A stretch of DNA of 34,957 bases from NCBI GenBank assembly GCA_019637875.1, contig JAHBUW010000024.1, forward strand, positions 1-34,957, read 5' to 3'. Position numbers and translations under genes: made by a program. The notes under the pieces were generated by a model, which had not been told where the DNA came from, did not search any database, and saw nothing but the letters and a program-made list of their open reading frames with translations. Shown piece by piece: positions 21,760 to 30,500 of the stretch. Position 1 is the stretch's first letter; each line of letters begins with the position of its first letter. Source of the stretch: Pseudobdellovibrionaceae bacterium. Lineage in GTDB: Bacteria; Bdellovibrionota; Bdellovibrionia; Bdellovibrionales; Bdellovibrionaceae.

Positions 21760-23015
21760 TGGCACTTCCTGCGGATCTTGGGCGACATCTTCGAAATATC
21801 CTCGGGAACGTAGACTCCGACCAGCTGGCGATTCGCCACCGCGGGGGCCACCGTACGACCATCCGTGTAGTAACGTCCGTCATCACCCTTGATGGTGACG
21901 TGACCGACGTAATTTCCGTAGGGACGGCTCATACGTCCGTTACGCAGATAGTTTGCGGTCAGCGGGCCTTTGAAAACCAAGATCGCTCCCGGGGGTGCGT
22001 TTTGCGCATTGTACTGATTGATACGGTTCACGAAGCCCTTCCGTTTCATCACGCCTTTGGCATGATAGTCAACCGCGTGGCCCAGACCCGCGCCGTTATT
22101 GACGCCCGCTTTGTCCAGTGCCTGCCGCACGCCGAGAGCGCACTGACCGCGCGATGCGGGACGGTTACCGTAGTTATTGCGCACGACCACTTTCGCGGCC
22201 TTCAAGATTTCGTTCCGCACGCAGGCGTTGCCTTTACCGACACCGCGCGCTTGATCCTGCGTCGCCGACAAGATATCCGCCGCATCGTCGCGCGGGTTAC
22301 GTGCTTGATCACGGCAAGTTCCGTCCACGCACGCCGTCCCTTCGGTGGCGCCCTTGTGGACCCAACCGGTTTTGCCGTCGTCCGTGCGGACCTGAACCCA
22401 TTCACCTTCACGTTTCAAGATCGTCATCTTCGAACGGCCACCGCGCAAAGTTGCGATCACCGACTTGTCCGTTCCCGGAGCCGCCCGCAGACGATAATTG
22501 CCGGTCGCCGTGATGGTGCCCAAATCTTTGGGACGCGCGATCGGCACCGGTACATCCGCGACGGGTTTTTCGTCGCCGCCCGTCGCCGGACGCGCTTCAG
22601 GTACGACTCCCGAGCCGGTCAACGCGGGGTCGGCGGCGGGTTTTTCGGCGGCACGCTCTTCCGTCACGGCGGGGAGCGCTTCACGCTCAACACGACCGAT
22701 CGGCGCGACGCCCGCACCGTCCGAAATTTTTTCGGCACCCGACACATTCGCATTATTGGGATTCCACACATAAACTTGGCGACCGTCGCTCAGGCGGACG
22801 TGCAGCCACTTGCCTTGGCGCGAAAGGACTTCGAAGGTCGAGCCCATGGGCAGCGCGCCCAAAACTTTTCCGCTGGGAGCCTCACGAATATTGAGGCCGA
22901 TATCTGATATCACCGTCCCGGTGAGCGCCAGTGCCGGCGAGGCGCTGAACGCACATGCCAACCAGATCCCCAGGATCCGCATCGGGCTTTGTTTGTTCTG
23001 TCCTGCTGAACTCAT
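21756..23015 (-). CDS. Exported cell-wall hydrolase: two SH3b domains and a CHAP/NlpC-like domain
   Basis: 419 residues from ATG 23015, supported by AGGA six bases upstream. A start at 22982 would begin directly at the signal peptide but has no ribosome site. After the signal peptide (ending SPALA, residue 30), SH3b domain 1 covers about 33-86 (GLNIREAPSGKVLGALPMG) and SH3b domain 2 about 165-222 (YRLRAAPGTDKS, GWVHKG). The linker between them is Pro/Ala/Glu-rich. The C-terminal domain has RGQCALGVRQAL with Cys292 and YVGHVTIKG with His372, the Cys-His arrangement of CHAP/NlpC-P60 peptidases. It probably cleaves peptidoglycan cross-links or stems. Assignment to CHAP rather than NlpC/P60 is tentative. 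Confidence 0.8.
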   Translation of the reverse strand: MSSAGQNKQSPMRILGIWLACAFSASPALALTGTVISDIGLNIREAPSGKVLGALPMGSTFEVLSRQGKWLHVRLSDGRQVYVWNPNNANVSGAEKISDGAGVAPIGRVEREALPAVTEERAAEKPAADPALTGSGVVPEARPATGGDEKPVADVPVPIARPKDLGTITATGNYRLRAAPGTDKSVIATLRGGRSKMTILKREGEWVQVRTDDGKTGWVHKGATEGTACVDGTCRDQARNPRDDAADILSATQDQARGVGKGNACVRNEILKAAKVVVRNNYGNRPASRGQCALGVRQALDKAGVNNGAGLGHAVDYHAKGVMKRKGFVNRINQYNAQNAPPGAILVFKGPLTANYLRNGRMSRPYGNYVGHVTIKGDDGRYYTDGRTVAPAVANRQLVGVYVPEDISKMSPKIRRKCQ

Positions 23016-23035
23016 CACTGTCCTGCCTTCATTAA

Positions 23036-23050
23036 CGGCCATCATGGCCG
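23036..23050. promoter_or_regulatory. 15-bp perfect palindrome upstream of the hydrolase gene
   Basis: CGGCCATCATGGCCG is a perfect palindrome (7+1+7) located 21-35 bp upstream of the hydrolase ATG. Its position in the leader or core promoter suggests an operator or a leader hairpin. Confidence 0.45.
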
Positions 23051-23097
23051 GGCCCCAACGGGAGCTCCTGGATCTTGACAGAGGCAAGATTGAATCC

Positions 23098-23124
23098 AAA
23101 AAAATGCCCCCGAAATTCAGGGGC
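23098..23124 (-). terminator. Intrinsic terminator of the small beta-barrel protein gene
   Basis: Read on the minus strand, GCCCC (23124-23120) and GGGGGC (23111-23106) form a hairpin followed by ATTTTTTT. It lies about 75 bp after the stop codon of the 23201-23647 gene. It has the classic GC stem plus T-run form, the best in the window. Confidence 0.8.
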
Positions 23125-23200
23125 TTACAAAGCCATACTTAAAATGAGCCGAAAAAGCGTCACCGCCACTGTCAACTCTTTCGACATCTTCACGAGAGTT

Positions 23201-23647
23201 TTAGAGATCGAAACCGAGTCCCGCCTGCACGGTCGTGCCCCGGCCCGCAGCGACGCCCGCGTAGAAATAGAAAGGCCTTCCCTTCAGAAAAACACCGCCG
23301 CCCAGAAATCCTCCGCCCGCTCCGGCCGAAACTCCGCCCCCTTCTTCGAAGAGTGCGCCCGTCCCGTAACCGACCCCGCCCATCAGGTAGGGGCGAAACC
23401 ATCCCGAACCGAACAGATACTTCATATCGAGGTCGCCGGCGATGGTGACCTTGGAGTCTTGCGCGTTGAAGTAGCCCGCGCCGATTTCAAAGGCCCAGTT
23501 GTTCCAGAAATGCAAAAGATTGAGGCCCACCTCGGCCCCCGCGGGATTGTGGTAACCGATATTCCACGTCCAATCCGCACGCGCGGGAAGGACCGTCATC
23601 ACGACCAACAGCACAGCGAACACGCGCATTTTCATCTGAACCTTCAT
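23201..23647 (-). CDS. Small exported beta-barrel-like outer membrane protein
   Basis: 148 residues from ATG 23647, chosen for the strong GGAGG five bases upstream. In-frame ATGs at 23635 and 23629 are weaker. The signal peptide ends in VLPARA. The mature chain is a series of alternating aromatic/glycine strands (WTWNIGYHNP, WAFEIGAGYF, FRPYLMGGVGYG, PFYFYAGVAAG) and ends GLGFDL, typical of an 8-stranded OmpA/OmpW-like barrel. A Gly/Ala-rich stretch (GGGVSAGAGGGFLGGG) could be a strand pair or loop. The function is unknown. It is divergent from the STAS gene across 46 bp. Confidence 0.7.
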   Translation of the reverse strand: MKVQMKMRVFAVLLVVMTVLPARADWTWNIGYHNPAGAEVGLNLLHFWNNWAFEIGAGYFNAQDSKVTIAGDLDMKYLFGSGWFRPYLMGGVGYGTGALFEEGGGVSAGAGGGFLGGGVFLKGRPFYFYAGVAAGRGTTVQAGLGFDL

Positions 23648-23693
23648 CTGAGCCTCCAGTCGTCCATGATACGCCACACCGCCACCGAATGCG

Positions 23694-24239
23694 ATGTTGC
23701 CTGAAAACGTCGAAGCCATGGACAATCTCTTCATGACTTCGAAAGACGTCCTCTTCCATATTCCGTCTGTCGTCGATGATCGCACGCCCTTGCCGCAATA
23801 CCAAGGCTTCAACCGACAAAAGTTCATTCTCGATTTGCGTGACTTGAAGTTGATGAACTCGGTCGGAATCCGCGCGTGGGTCCACTGGATTCGCAGCTTC
23901 CATTCGCCGAACGAAGTGCGGCTGGTGAACTGCCCCGTCATTTTTTTGAATATCGCGTCGATCGTGAGTGACGTCGTGCCAAACGGTGTTCGTATCGACA
24001 GCATGATCTTACGCTACGTGAATGAAGAATCGGGTGCGACCCTACGCTGCCTTCTGCAGCGCCCGACGACGGACACCTGGCGGATCCCCGAGACCCTCAC
24101 CCATCAGGGCCAGACCTACGAATTTGACGGGATTCTTTCAAAGACCCTCGGTCGTCTGAAAGGCGAAACCGAGCTTCTCGAGACAATGGCGGAGGCCGAC
24201 TTGGCCGCCAGCGGACTCCAGGTCCTCACTCAAGACTAG
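23694..24239 (+). CDS. STAS-domain-like protein
   Basis: 181 residues from ATG 23694. ATG 23718 is an alternative, and neither has a strong ribosome site. It has no signal peptide and is likely cytoplasmic. Residues about 40-100 fit a STAS fold: KFILDLRDLKLMNSVGIRAW, then a helix WVHWIRSF, then VRLVNCPVIFLNIASIVSDV. NSVGIRAW matches the region where anti-sigma factor antagonists carry their phosphorylated serine (Ser56 here). The C-terminal 80 residues include LRCLLQRPTT and an EFDGIL segment and may be a second small domain. The role, possibly partner switching, is inferred. No kinase or phosphatase gene is adjacent. Confidence 0.65.
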   Translation: MLPENVEAMDNLFMTSKDVLFHIPSVVDDRTPLPQYQGFNRQKFILDLRDLKLMNSVGIRAWVHWIRSFHSPNEVRLVNCPVIFLNIASIVSDVVPNGVRIDSMILRYVNEESGATLRCLLQRPTTDTWRIPETLTHQGQTYEFDGILSKTLGRLKGETELLETMAEADLAASGLQVLTQD

Positions 24240-24268
24240 CGGCCCTGGTGATTCGCGCGGCCTTTTGA

Positions 24269-25156
24269 TTAAGGAGCGCGCGGTCCGGCGGTCTGCGACT
24301 TCGCTTTCTCTACCGGCTGCAAAAGATCTTTTTTCGACGGCGCGAATTTGCGTGCCTTCTGCAGGCCCGAGTCCAGAAGCGACGGGGTTTCGGCGACGTA
24401 CTTCTCTACGCTGTGAACCAAAGACTCCAAACGCTTGAGCTGCTGGGCGACCGGTGCGGCGGGCTTCGCGGCGGACTTCACCACCTTCGTCGAGTTCGCC
24501 GCTTTCTGCAGGAACGGATCGCGTCCGCGCTCGTTCTCGATCAAACGCTGGCGCAAACGCTCGGTCTGCATCTGTTCATTCGCGAAACGTTCCGCATCCT
24601 GGACCTCGGACTCGATCCGCGCCATGCGGTCGTCCTCGGTCTCGGCGAATTGAATGAGGGCTTCGGGCTCTTCACTTTTGCTATTCGGACGCAGCACGAT
24701 CGGCGCTTCCGAAGCCTTCACCAACTTCTCGAAAGCGTCGGCGATCATCACCGCGAGTTCGTTTGCGCGATGAGCGTTCGCGGCGGAAGTCCCCGGCGCC
24801 GGTTGGTCCAGGCAAGCACGCCAGTCCCCCGGACGCTGGGGACGCATCCGTACCCAACCCGACCGGCAACCGCTGACCTTGATTTCATGAACGCTGGCAT
24901 CTTTCGCGACCAGCCCCTCGAGGGCCGAAATTTTCGTGATCAACGCCGAGACGTCTTTGCGGTGAACTTGCTTCCAGGTCGATTGGCCGCCGTTCAAACG
25001 CACGGTCATCTCGTAGTGCGCGCCGCGAGGCTTCAGTTCCATGCGCGCGCTCAAGCCACGGCTCCAGACCTCGACCCGCAGGGGCTCGGGCGCGGCGGCC
25101 AGGGACATCATCGGGAAGAAAAATGCCAAGCTGATTTTCACCATGAGGTTTTTCAT
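24269..25156 (-). CDS. Exported coiled-coil protein of unknown function
   Basis: 295 residues from ATG 25156 (MKNLMVKISLAFFFPMMSLAAA, a signal peptide). ATG 25144 would also leave a signal peptide. The ribosome site is weak in both cases. Residues about 25-130 form a compact domain with RVEVWSRGLSARMELKPRG, GCRSGWVRMRP and a second Cys in DWRACLD, probably one disulfide. Residues about 170-220 are a highly charged coiled coil (DDRMARIESEVQDAERFANE). The tail is Lys/Ala/Pro-rich (KSAAKPAAPVAQQLKRLES). It is likely a periplasmic structural protein. The family was not recognised. Upstream lies a divergent promoter region shared with the lipoprotein at 25331. Confidence 0.7.
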   Translation of the reverse strand: MKNLMVKISLAFFFPMMSLAAAPEPLRVEVWSRGLSARMELKPRGAHYEMTVRLNGGQSTWKQVHRKDVSALITKISALEGLVAKDASVHEIKVSGCRSGWVRMRPQRPGDWRACLDQPAPGTSAANAHRANELAVMIADAFEKLVKASEAPIVLRPNSKSEEPEALIQFAETEDDRMARIESEVQDAERFANEQMQTERLRQRLIENERGRDPFLQKAANSTKVVKSAAKPAAPVAQQLKRLESLVHSVEKYVAETPSLLDSGLQKARKFAPSKKDLLQPVEKAKSQTAGPRAP

Positions 25157-25224
25157 GCCCCGGCTATCGTCATTTTCCCAATTTGACTCAAGTCGAGTTC
25201 TTCTCCGCAAATTTGTCAGCCGAA

Positions 25225-25242
25225 CCGGAGACCGAACTCCGG
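25225..25242. promoter_or_regulatory. CCGGAG/CTCCGG dyad in a divergent intergenic region
   Basis: CCGGAG (25225-25230) and CTCCGG (25237-25242) flank ACCGAA. The dyad is central in the 174-bp gap between two divergent exported-protein genes and could serve both. Nothing else clear is seen in this gap apart from the GGGAG ribosome site at 25319-25323. Confidence 0.35.
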
Positions 25243-25330
25243 AATTCTGAAGGTCATCGCCCCCCGTTGAGACCGCTTCATCTTTCCATTCGAAAAAGTC
25301 GGAATGACGGGGGAAACTGGGAGAACGCGG

Positions 25331-26209
25331 ATGATGAAACCTCAATGGTCCTTCTTCATGGTGATGCTCGCCCTTCCGGGCTTGCTCCTCTTTCAGAACT
25401 GCTCCGGGCAGGCGCTGAAGCTGCGCGTGGACGAACTTCAATTCAAATCGGAAAACATCTCTTCCGGAAATGGCGATGGCTACGGGGGTAAGATCTACGC
25501 CTCGGTCGATACGACCGGACAGTGCTCGAGCACCGGTTTCGCGATCAAGGAGCAGTTCGAGTTCCGCGCGGAAGGTATCGTACAGACGATGGAAAACTGC
25601 GTGCGCCTGGCGGTGCCGCTGCCCCGACCGGACCTGATCGCGGACCGCACATCCGTCGACGCGCGCCTCTTGATCGTCGACGGCAAACTTCTGGAAGAGC
25701 GACGCTCGAGCTGGGAAAGCGGCATCGCGGTGAACGACTTCGTCGACGTCTTCTGTCAGGCCGTGAACGCGAACGAACGTTACGAAGTCCAGCTGAGTCG
25801 GGTCTCGGATACGATCATCCTGACGCCCCCTCCGGCGCCACTCGCCTCGGCCCCGACCGATGGTCCGCCCCTACCCACCGGGGCCGCCGCGCCCACCCCT
25901 CCGGATCTGGAAGTGCGGGTCCGCTCGGCCAGAGTTCTCTTGCAGAAAGTCGGGCAAAACGGCGAAATCACGATATTAAAACGATTGCAGTTCCCGAAAA
26001 TTCACGAGCCCGTCTTCCCCATGATGGAAGCCAACGGCACCCGGCTTTTCCATTCAACCGAAGATCCCCGCAACCCCGGAAACATGTTCGTGCGGGCGAA
26101 CATCAATAACCAGCCCGTCAATCCGGGCGCGCCGAAAGACTTCGATATGCGGCTGAAAGACCAGTCCGCGTACCAAGCCGAAAAAGCCACCTGCTGGCAG
26201 GCCCACTAG
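25331..26209 (+). CDS. FQNC-type lipoprotein with proline-rich linker
   Basis: 292 residues from ATG 25331, with GGGAG seven bases upstream. The signal peptide ends in LLLFQNC (Cys24). Shortly after the lipobox comes SSGNGDGYGGKIYASVD, nearly the same motif as in the lipoprotein at 3426-4211. A region with Cys pairs (TGQCSSTG, MENCVRLA, DVFCQAV) follows, then a Pro/Ala/Thr linker at about 170-200 (APTDGPPLPTGAAAPTPPD), then a C-terminal domain (VRVRSARVLLQKVG). It is likely surface- or periplasm-facing on the outer membrane, with unknown function. Its TAG stop is embedded in the stop of the convergent desaturase-like gene (shared CTAG). Confidence 0.78.
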   Translation: MMKPQWSFFMVMLALPGLLLFQNCSGQALKLRVDELQFKSENISSGNGDGYGGKIYASVDTTGQCSSTGFAIKEQFEFRAEGIVQTMENCVRLAVPLPRPDLIADRTSVDARLLIVDGKLLEERRSSWESGIAVNDFVDVFCQAVNANERYEVQLSRVSDTIILTPPPAPLASAPTDGPPLPTGAAAPTPPDLEVRVRSARVLLQKVGQNGEITILKRLQFPKIHEPVFPMMEANGTRLFHSTEDPRNPGNMFVRANINNQPVNPGAPKDFDMRLKDQSAYQAEKATCWQAH

Positions 26210-27036
26210 TTTTTCTTGGGTTGAAAGACGCGCGCGAATTCTTCCTCGAACTTCGCGTGCTCGGTTTTCATCAGCCGATCCCAGACCGACAAGAACAGTC
26301 CGTAATTCGCCCGAAAGTAGCGGTGATGTTGCGCGTGGTGGGTCCCGCTGATGATCCATTTTCCGTAACCGTATTTTAACGCCGTCGACGGCAGGACCTC
26401 GAAGCCCAAATGATTGGTGATCGCCGAGATCGTCATGAACGTCAGGTGAAAGATCAATACGACCGGATGAAGCGGCAAAAACAAGACGACGAGCGGAATC
26501 CAGATCGCATTGATCAACGACTCGACCGGATGAAACGAGAACGACGCCCACGGACTGGGACGCAAAGACTTGTGATGAATCTGATGATAGCGCTCGTAAA
26601 CGCCGGGTCGATGCAGCCAGACGTGCGTCCAGTAAAAATACGTGTCGTGAATCAGTAGAAGCAAAAGCCAACTGACCGGCAAATACCACAAGCCGTATTC
26701 GTCGAACCTCAAATAGAGCTTCGTCCAGCCGAGCTCCCACATCACGCCCAGCAAAACTCCGGTCGCGGCAAAGATGAAAGAGCTCATCAAAGACCACTTC
26801 AGTTCAAAAAGTTGTTCTTTCTTTCCGGGAAGTTGCGGATAGATCTGCCGCGCGCGCGTCGCGGCCGGACGCCAGCGGTAGAAAACCGCGTGAAACGGTA
26901 AAATCATAGCGAAGTAACGAAACACCACGAAACCCAAGATCACGACGAAGGCGAGCGCCGCGACTTTGGGGGAAAGCAGACTGACCGGAATATAGGATTC
27001 CAGCTTTTCGTAATGCTGAACGCTCAACTGGTCCAT
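26206..27036 (-). CDS. Sterol desaturase / fatty acid hydroxylase family membrane protein
   Basis: 276 residues with about five hydrophobic segments. The di-iron histidine boxes are complete: HDTYFYWTHVWLH (His130, His138, His142), HQIHHKS (His151, His154, His155) and THHAQHHRYF (His233, His234, His237, His238), with the family-typical NHLG at about 208-211. Members hydroxylate or desaturate sterols, fatty acids or other lipids in the membrane using O2. The bacterial substrate cannot be told from sequence. The first membrane segment starts at about residue 25. The start at 27036 has a weak ribosome site. The gene shares stop-codon bases with the convergent lipoprotein gene. Confidence 0.88.
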   Translation of the reverse strand: MDQLSVQHYEKLESYIPVSLLSPKVAALAFVVILGFVVFRYFAMILPFHAVFYRWRPAATRARQIYPQLPGKKEQLFELKWSLMSSFIFAATGVLLGVMWELGWTKLYLRFDEYGLWYLPVSWLLLLLIHDTYFYWTHVWLHRPGVYERYHQIHHKSLRPSPWASFSFHPVESLINAIWIPLVVLFLPLHPVVLIFHLTFMTISAITNHLGFEVLPSTALKYGYGKWIISGTHHAQHHRYFRANYGLFLSVWDRLMKTEHAKFEEEFARVFQPKKN

Positions 27037-27104
27037 GAAATCCGGAGCCTATCCCAGTTCGAGACGAGGGGTCCAGGTTTTCCCGAAAGCGCCGATAAGA
27101 AATC

Positions 27105-27407
27105 ATGACATCGCTCACTCGCGCGATTTTCGCGCTCACGGCACTCGCACTTCTCTCTGCCTGTTCGGTCGACGGGCAGATCACCGATGTCACGCGTCGA
27201 ACCTATGTTCCTCGCCTGGGCGAAGCGACCGGACTCATCTCGGGATCACAGCAAAACTTGACGACCCCCGAAGGTTATCAAGTGTCGAGTTCCGTCGGCG
27301 CCCCGTTCTCGGGAAAAACCGACACCGTCACGAGCGAAGGCTACACCATCCACTCCAACGTTCAGGGAAATATCAATTCCGAGACGTTTGACGTCATCAT
27401 CGAGTGA
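27105..27407 (+). CDS. Small lipoprotein preceding the giant surface protein
   Basis: 100 residues with the signal peptide MTSLTRAIFALTALALLSAC (lipidated Cys20). The mature part is short and beta-like, with two similar halves ending in VSSSVG and IHSNVQG (TTPEGYQVSSSVGAPF versus TSEGYTIHSNVQGNIN), which suggests an internal repeat. AAGAAA precedes the ATG. It is divergent from the desaturase-like gene across 68 bp and precedes the giant repeat protein by 144 bp. From this position it may help anchor or assemble that protein, but this is inference. Confidence 0.72.
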   Translation: MTSLTRAIFALTALALLSACSVDGQITDVTRRTYVPRLGEATGLISGSQQNLTTPEGYQVSSSVGAPFSGKTDTVTSEGYTIHSNVQGNINSETFDVIIE

Positions 27408-27456
27408 CGCTCGAGCAAATTCTGTTTCATTCCAGACCAAAATCCAAAACTGAGAC

Positions 27457-27490
27457 ACGAATGTTCGTCTAGAACGACGAAGATTTCGTC
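27457..27490. promoter_or_regulatory. Two dyads with the same half-site upstream of the giant gene
   Basis: ACGAA-TG-TTCGT (27457-27468) and GACGAA-GAT-TTCGTC (27476-27490) share the ACGAA/TTCGT half-site. A TTGACA -35-like hexamer follows at once (27494-27499), though no good -10 box is seen 16-18 bp later. Paired sites with the same core suggest cooperative binding of a regulator in the 144-bp gap before the surface protein gene. Confidence 0.5.
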
Positions 27491-27551
27491 ACGTTGACAT
27501 CTTTTTCACCTCAACCCTCAAGGCGCGACGACCGATAAGTAAGTCGTGAAG

Positions 27552-30500
27552 ATGCTTCAGGGATTTGCACTTCGAAGACTGACGATCGCGATTGCCGTTT
27601 CCACCATGGTGGGAGCGGCTTTGCCGTCATTTGCGGATTCAAATCAGCTGGTCACGTACCAGGGACGCATCCTGCGTCCGGACGGAACTCCCCTCGAAGG
27701 CACGATCGATTTCCAAATCAAGATCTTCAGCCCCGGTCCGTCGAAGTGTCTGCTGTGGTCGGAACGTCAAACGGTCCCGATGCAAGGTTCAAAAGGCGCG
27801 TTCTCGCTCGAGATCGGTAAAGACGTGAACCGTTTGACCGGTCCCACCGGCGGCGGCGCGACTTCGTTCGGTCAAGTGTTCGTCAACCACCCGAACCTCG
27901 TGATCCCGAGCGCGCAGTGTAACACCGGTTATACCGGCTACACCTCGAACTTCGCGGACGATCGCACGATCAGCGTGACGTTCTCGGATGCGGGCCAAGA
28001 AATCCGCGTCGTCGACCTTCCGGTGAAGTCGGTCCCCTTCGCGATGCAAGCCGAGCAAATCTCGGGCTACTCGGTGAACTACCTCTTCAAGGTCGCCGGC
28101 CCCGCACAACCCGGAGTGAAAGCGGCCACGCTCTTCTCGCGCGATGCGGTCGACCTGCTTTGGGAGCTCGCCGAAAACCAGGATCTCGAAGGTAAGCAAC
28201 TGCATAACGTCGGCACTCCCATCGTTGGCGGAGACGCCGCCAACAAAGACTACGTCGACACCCAAATCGCATCGCAAGGTTCGCTGGGGATCGCCACCCT
28301 GACGGGCGACGCGAACATCCTCGTCGGAACCGTCGGCAATGCACGCAACCTGAGCCTCGGCACAACGGGCGTCGCTGCGGGCACGTACGGCGCGGTCGCC
28401 CCCACGGGCGTGCTGATCCCGGTGATTCAAGTCGATATGTGGGGCCGGATCACTTCGGCCAACAACCAGGCCATGCCCGTCGCCGATGGCGCAGGTCAGC
28501 TGGGACTGATCACCGTCGACACCACAAATGGATTGAGTGTTACGAACGGCACCTTGGGTCTGAATTTGACCAACCTGTCAGGAGCGAACTTCGGTGCGCA
28601 AGCGCAGAACGTCGTCTTCGCAGGCCCCGCCAGCGGCGGTTCCGGCCCCGTCTCTTTCCGTCAACTGGTCGAAGAAGATATTCCGGTTCTGGCGGCGACG
28701 GGCAAAGTTCAAAACTCTGCGACCACCGCGACGCCGGCACTGACCAACGACGCGATCATCGCGCGTGACGCCACCGGCGCCTTCACCGCATCCGCCGCGT
28801 TCTTGAACTATCTGGCTTTGGATAACGGTCTGCATGCGGGCACCTCTTCCGCAATCCTGCTGTCCGCGCCGATGGGCGCGAGCTACAGTCTGGTGTTCCC
28901 GAACACCGCGCCCCAAGCCGGCGACATCCTCTCATTTGACGGTTTGGGAAATATGGTGTGGGTCCCGGCCGGATCGATGGGCATGACGGGCCTGGAGCTC
29001 GTCGTACCGGCGGGCGAGATGACCGTTTCCGCCCCCGTCGGTCCCGGCGAAGGGACACTTTCCATCGGCTGGCGCGATCAAAATGCGCGTTTGGTTTTCG
29101 CGGCACCCATCGCGGGTTCGGGTCAACCGACCTTCCGCTCGCTGGATCCGCTCGACATTCCGGATCTCGATGCTTCGAAAATCAATAGCGGCACTTTTGA
29201 TGTCGCCCGCATTCCCGATTTGGATGCCGCGAAGATCACGACCGGAACCCTGGGCGTTCAACGTGGCGGCACGGGTCTCGACGGTTCGGTCGCGACCACC
29301 GGCCAACTCTTGATCGGCACGGGCACGGGTGGCTTCGCCCTCGGAAACCTCTACGGCGGCTCGGGCGTTTTGATCGACAATCAATCGGGCTCGATCGGTA
29401 TCTCGTTCAATCCTTCGATGGCGGGAGTGGTCACTCATGTCGGCGCGGAAGTGCCGAGCTTCATGAGCGTTTCGCCTTCGGGTATCTCGTCTTCGGGCAC
29501 ATTCCAGTTCTCTTATAATAGTCAGGCCCAGAATCTGGTCTTCGCGGCGCCCACGGGCGGCTCGGGCGCACCGGACTTCCGCGCGCTGCACCCCTCGGAT
29601 ATTCCGAACCTCGATGCCGCGAAGATCACCTCGGGGACACTCGACGTCGCACGCATCCCCGATCTGGATGCGGCGAAAATCACGTCGGGCACTCTGCCCG
29701 TCACTCGGGGCGGAACCGGACTCGCGCCGCAGGTTGCGGATGCGAATCGCGTTTACGGCATCAACGCCGCGGGCGACAATTCGGAATTCAAAACGATGGT
29801 CGCCGGCTCCGGCGTGATGATCAATCACACCCAAGGCTCGATCGCTTTCACTTTCGATCCGGCCGCCGCGGGCGTCGTCACCAACGTGGGACTCACCGCG
29901 CCAACTTCGATCTTCAACGTCTCGGGCTCGGCCGTCACCGGCGCGGGCACCCTGGGACTGCATTTGAACTCGCAAAATGCGACGACCGTCCTTGCGGCGC
30001 CCACGGGTGGTTCGGGGGCGCCGGAGTTCCGTGCGCTGACTCCTTACGACATTCCCTATCTTGATACTTCGCATTTGATCACCGGCCTTTTGCCCGTCGA
30101 ACGCGGCGGCACGGGACTGGACGCGACGTTGGCGACCGATGGTCAGCTCTTGATCGCGGACGGCACCGGTGGCTTCGCGCTGAATACTTTGACGGCGCTT
30201 TCGGGCGTCGTGATCCAGAATTCTTCGGGTTCGATCGCGATCGGCTTCGATCCTTCGGCGGCGGGTGTGGTCACAAACGTGGGCCTCAGCGCGCCGACTT
30301 CGGTCTTCACCGTCAGCGGATCGGCCATCACCGGCGCGGGCACCTTGGGTCTGACCTTCAACTCGCAAGACACGGCCACCGTGTTCGCGGCGCCCACGGG
30401 CGCTTCGGGCGTGCCCTCGTTCCGCTCGCTTGTCGCTTCGGATATCACCGCGGGCACTTTGGATGTCGCGCGGATTCCCGATCTCGATGCCGCGAAAATC

